From NCBI RefSeq assembly GCF_027924605.1, contig NZ_AP027042.1:1961524-2025523 (forward strand): a stretch of DNA of 64,000 nt, given 5' to 3'. Position numbers and translations under genes: made by a program. The stretch comes from Dyella sp. GSA-30. GTDB lineage: Bacteria; Pseudomonadota; Gammaproteobacteria; Xanthomonadales; Rhodanobacteraceae. Of this stretch, positions 61,326-64,000 are shown one piece after another (positions within the stretch are counted from its first letter, which is position 1; each line of letters starts with the position of its first letter). The notes under the pieces are model-generated. The model saw only the letters and a list, made by a program, of their open reading frames with translations. It was not told where the DNA came from and made no database searches.

Positions 61326-62597
61326 ATGATTCGCGATACTTCTGCTCAAGACCGTCTGGTCGAAGTCAAACCCAATCACAAGCGCCGCTTGCTGTGGATC
61401 GGTGTTGCCGTGGCCGTGGTGGTCATTGGCGCGCTGGTGCTGCCGCAGGCAGGCCGCATTTTCTCGGCCGACGCTTCGGTCAGCGCTTCACGTCTCGCCT
61501 TCGCTACGGTCGAGCGTGGTCCGTTCGTGCGCGACATCGCTGCCGAGGGCAAGGTGGTCGCGGCGGTCAGCCCGACGCTCTACGCCACGTACGGTGGCGC
61601 GGTGGTGCTCAAGGTGCACGCCGGCGACCAGGTGAAAAAAGGGCAGGTGCTCGCTGTCGTCGACAGCCCCGAGCTGATCAACAAGCTTGCGCAGGAGCAG
61701 AGCGCTGCCGACGCGATGCAGGTGGACTATCTGCGTGCACAGATCGATGCGCGCAAGAAGCGCGGCGAACTGCAGAAGGCCTACGACAACGCGCAGATCG
61801 ATCACGAGACCGCGCAACGCGATCTGGGTCGCTACCAGAAAGCTTTTACCCAGGGCGCGGTGCCCAGCATGGACGTGGATAAAGCCAAGGACACGTTGAA
61901 GAAATCGGAAATCACCGAAATGCATGCCAAGGCGGACCTGGGCATGGACAACGACAGCCTCAGCTTCGACATCCAGTCGAAGAAGCTCGCTCATGATCGT
62001 CAATTGATCATGGTCAAGGATCTGCAGCGCCAGGTCGAAGATCTGAATGTGCGTTCGCCTGTCGACGGCCAGGTCGGTCAGTTGTTTATCGCCGAGCGCG
62101 CCACGGTCGCCAAGGACGCGCAGCTGCTCAGCGTGATCGACCTGTCCGCCCTGGAAGTCGAGATGAAAGTGCCGGAAAGCTTCGCCCGCGATCTGGGCAT
62201 CGGCATGGGCGGCGAGATCACCGGTAACGGCAATACCTGGAAGGGCCTGGTCAGCGCCATCTCGCCGGAAGTCGTCAACGGCGAAGTCGCCGCACGTCTT
62301 CGCTTCGAAGGCGAGACGCCCAAGCAGCTGCGCCAGAACCAGCGCCTGTCAGTACGCGTGCTGCTGGACAAGCGCGACAACGTCATGACGGTGCAGCGCG
62401 GCTCGTTCGTCGACGAATCGGGCGGCAGCTATGCCTATCTGGTGCACGACGGCATTGCCGAGAAGAAGCCGATCCGCGTCGGCGCCAGCAGCATCGACAA
62501 GGTCGAGATTCTCGACGGGCTCAAAGAAGGCGATCGCATCGTGATCTCCGGTACCGACAACTTCAAGAATGCGGCACGCGTCGCCATCAGCCGCTAA
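61326..62597 (+). CDS. HlyD-family periplasmic adaptor of an ABC efflux system
   Basis: 423 residues. One N-terminal helix (LLWIGVAVAVVVIGALVLP) then a periplasmic adaptor: barrel-sandwich half GGAVVLKVHAGDQVKKGQVLAVVDSPEL, a long coiled-coil hairpin (about residues 115-235), second half VRSPVDGQVGQLFIAERATV, and a beta-barrel and membrane-proximal domain. MacA-like. It heads an operon with an ATPase and permease and is driven by a sigma-54 promoter, unusual for a drug pump. No outer-membrane channel in the visible part. Confidence 0.9.
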   Translation: MIRDTSAQDRLVEVKPNHKRRLLWIGVAVAVVVIGALVLPQAGRIFSADASVSASRLAFATVERGPFVRDIAAEGKVVAAVSPTLYATYGGAVVLKVHAGDQVKKGQVLAVVDSPELINKLAQEQSAADAMQVDYLRAQIDARKKRGELQKAYDNAQIDHETAQRDLGRYQKAFTQGAVPSMDVDKAKDTLKKSEITEMHAKADLGMDNDSLSFDIQSKKLAHDRQLIMVKDLQRQVEDLNVRSPVDGQVGQLFIAERATVAKDAQLLSVIDLSALEVEMKVPESFARDLGIGMGGEITGNGNTWKGLVSAISPEVVNGEVAARLRFEGETPKQLRQNQRLSVRVLLDKRDNVMTVQRGSFVDESGGSYAYLVHDGIAEKKPIRVGASSIDKVEILDGLKEGDRIVISGTDNFKNAARVAISR

Positions 62598-62622
62598 ACC
62601 ACCACCGAAGGACGAAAAAACC

Positions 62623-63339
62623 ATGCTGAAGATGACTCACCTGTCCAAGGTCTATCGCACCGAAGTGGTGGAGACCTATGCGCTGCGCGATTTCAATATC
62701 AACGTGACCGAAGGCGAGTTCGTTGCCGTGACCGGCCCATCCGGTTCGGGCAAGACCACCTTCCTCACCATCGCGGGCCTGCTGGAAACCTTCACCGGCG
62801 GCGAGTATCACCTGGACGGCGTCGAAGTGAGCCGGCTGGACGACAACGCACGCTCGAAGATCCGCAACGAAAAGATCGGCTTCATTTTTCAGGCCTTCAA
62901 CCTGATCCCCGATCTGAACGTGTTCGACAACGTCGAAGTGCCACTGCGCTATCGCGGCATGAAGGCGGCCGAGCGCAAGCAGCGCATCATGGATGCACTG
63001 GAGCGCGTCGGCCTGGCCTCGCGCGCCAAACACTATCCGGCCGAACTCTCCGGCGGCCAGCAGCAGCGTGTCGCTATCGCGCGTGCACTGGCCGGTTCGC
63101 CGCGCCTGCTGCTCGCCGACGAACCGACCGGCAACCTCGATACGCAGATGGCGCGTGGCGTGATGGAACTGCTCGAAGAGATCCATCGCGAGGGTGCCAC
63201 CATCGTGATGGTGACGCACGATCCCGAACTGGCTGCGCGCGCACAGCGCAACGTACACATCATCGATGGCCAGGTGGTGGATCTCGCCGAGGATCCGCGC
63301 TTCCACGCGCAGGTTCACGCGGCGCGCTCGCCAGCCTGA
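62623..63339 (+). CDS. ABC transporter ATP-binding protein (MacB/LolD type)
   Basis: 238 residues from the ATG at 62623; the frame open further upstream is shadow sequence. Walker A GPSGSGKTT, Q-loop FIFQAFNLIPDLNVFDNVEVPL, signature LSGGQQQRVAIARAL, Walker B LLLADEPTGNLD and H-loop VMVTHDPELA. The Q-loop segment is that of MacB/LolD-type ATPases that power mechanotransmission permeases. It is 25 bases after the adaptor and partners the permease that follows. Confidence 0.95.
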   Translation: MLKMTHLSKVYRTEVVETYALRDFNINVTEGEFVAVTGPSGSGKTTFLTIAGLLETFTGGEYHLDGVEVSRLDDNARSKIRNEKIGFIFQAFNLIPDLNVFDNVEVPLRYRGMKAAERKQRIMDALERVGLASRAKHYPAELSGGQQQRVAIARALAGSPRLLLADEPTGNLDTQMARGVMELLEEIHREGATIVMVTHDPELAARAQRNVHIIDGQVVDLAEDPRFHAQVHAARSPA

Positions 63340-63420
63340 ACGTAACGCTGAATCGGCATGGATGCCGGATGCGCCTCCCGCCACGCGGGAGGTTGTCGCC
63401 ACCTCATCGAGCCATTGCCG

Positions 63421-64000
63421 ATGTTCGCTTATTATTTTCAATTGGGTGTGCGCAGTCTCCGCCGCAATCCCGTGCTGACGGCCTTGATGATCATGGCGAT
63501 CGGCTTCGGTGTGGCGGCATCGATGACGACTTACTCGGTCTTTCGCGCCACGTCGAACAATCCGATTCCGCAGAGATCCTCGGTGCTGTTCGCGCCGCAG
63601 ATCGATAACTGGGGGCCGGAAGATAACGACAAGGGCGAGCCGCCTTCGGCGATGACCTATACCGATGCGATGGCGCTCATGCGTGCGCACAAGGCGCAGC
63701 GGCAGACGGCGCTGTATCCGATCGCCATTTCGGTTGTGCCCGATGACGCGAACATGCTGCCGATCATGGAAAACTCGTACGCGTGGTATGGCGACGCCTT
63801 TAGCATGTTCGATGTGCCGTTCCTCTATGGCAGTGGCTGGACCTCGGCCGAAGACGATGCGCATGCCGCCGTCACGGTGATCAGCCGCGCCCTCAACGAG
63901 AAACTGTTCCATGGCGCCAACAGCGTGGGCCGTGCGCTCAATATCGATGGTCACAGCTACCGCATCACCGGTGTGATCGATACCTGGAACCCGCAGCCGC
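63421..64000 (+). CDS. MacB-like ABC permease (3' truncated by window edge)
   Basis: 193 codons visible from the ATG at 63421 to the window end with no stop. It opens MFAYYFQLGVRSLRRNPVLTA and the first helix LMIMAIGFGVAASMTTYSVF, then a periplasmic domain with ITVISRAL-like VTVISRALNEKLFHGANSVGRALNIDG, which is the MacB_PCD signature. It completes the adaptor-ATPase-permease order; a second permease often follows in such operons but is outside the window. Confidence 0.88.
   Translation, partial: MFAYYFQLGVRSLRRNPVLTALMIMAIGFGVAASMTTYSVFRATSNNPIPQRSSVLFAPQIDNWGPEDNDKGEPPSAMTYTDAMALMRAHKAQRQTALYPIAISVVPDDANMLPIMENSYAWYGDAFSMFDVPFLYGSGWTSAEDDAHAAVTVISRALNEKLFHGANSVGRALNIDGHSYRITGVIDTWNPQP

Overview
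The window is a high-GC chromosomal segment from a gammaproteobacterium of the order Xanthomonadales, most likely Rhodanobacteraceae (Dyella/Rhodanobacter/Luteibacter-like). The evidence is the gene order glyA-nrdR-ribD-ribE-ribBA-ribH-nusB-thiL-pgpA, the pair of effectors with an XVIPCD-type C-terminus (the type IV secretion signal of Xanthomonadales), and several dispersed palindromic intergenic repeats. Species-level assignment is not possible by eye. No rRNA, tRNA, CRISPR array, prophage or transposase was recognised.

Layout. 1-5.6 kb: two tandem paralogous hybrid sensor kinases with beta-propeller sensors, the first cut by the window edge. 5.6-10.1 kb: holC and pepA on the minus strand, then lptF-lptG (lipopolysaccharide export) on the plus strand. 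10.1-15.9 kb: NdvA-like ABC exporter, threonine aldolase, intracellular PHB depolymerase, RDD membrane protein and xerD. 16.0-23.8 kb: dsbC, a small ORF, purL, then a membrane protein, a GT2 glycosyltransferase and an EamA transporter. 23.8-28.3 kb: DUF2127 protein, YbdD-cstA, DUF4197 protein and peptide deformylase. 28.5-32.4 kb: the accessory core, two tandem modules, each a 117-residue protein overlapping a zeta-kinase/XVIPCD effector. 32.4-35.0 kb: a RhlA-like hydrolase plus carboxyl-methyltransferase operon and a secreted BP74-like protein. 35.3-43.3 kb: OPT transporter, mprF with a VirJ/AcvB-type hydrolase, a small conserved ORF, DinB and an acyltransferase. 43.3-48.7 kb: pyrF, ettA, DUF817 protein, TetR regulator and a secreted alpha/beta hydrolase. 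48.8-58.2 kb: glyA, nrdR and the riboflavin/thiamine/phospholipid cluster with an FMN riboswitch. 58.3-64 kb: aldo/keto reductase, a repeat-rich noncoding island, Fur-controlled hemP, and an HlyD/ABC operon behind a near-consensus sigma-54 promoter that runs off the window.

How the genes work together. The riboswitch lies between ribD and ribE, so FMN control should cover ribE and ribBA but not ribD. The C-terminal half of RibBA has lost the zinc cysteines of GTP cyclohydrolase II, so that first step needs another gene. mprF and the VirJ-type hydrolase overlap and probably make and break down lysyl-phosphatidylglycerol. The zeta modules look like interbacterial competition weapons delivered by a type IV system encoded elsewhere, each with a co-translated immunity or chaperone protein. 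Regulatory logic can be read in several places: Fur box over a sigma-70 promoter at hemP, sigma-54 promoter with an upstream palindrome at the HlyD operon, and tandem GTAC dyads before the secreted hydrolase.
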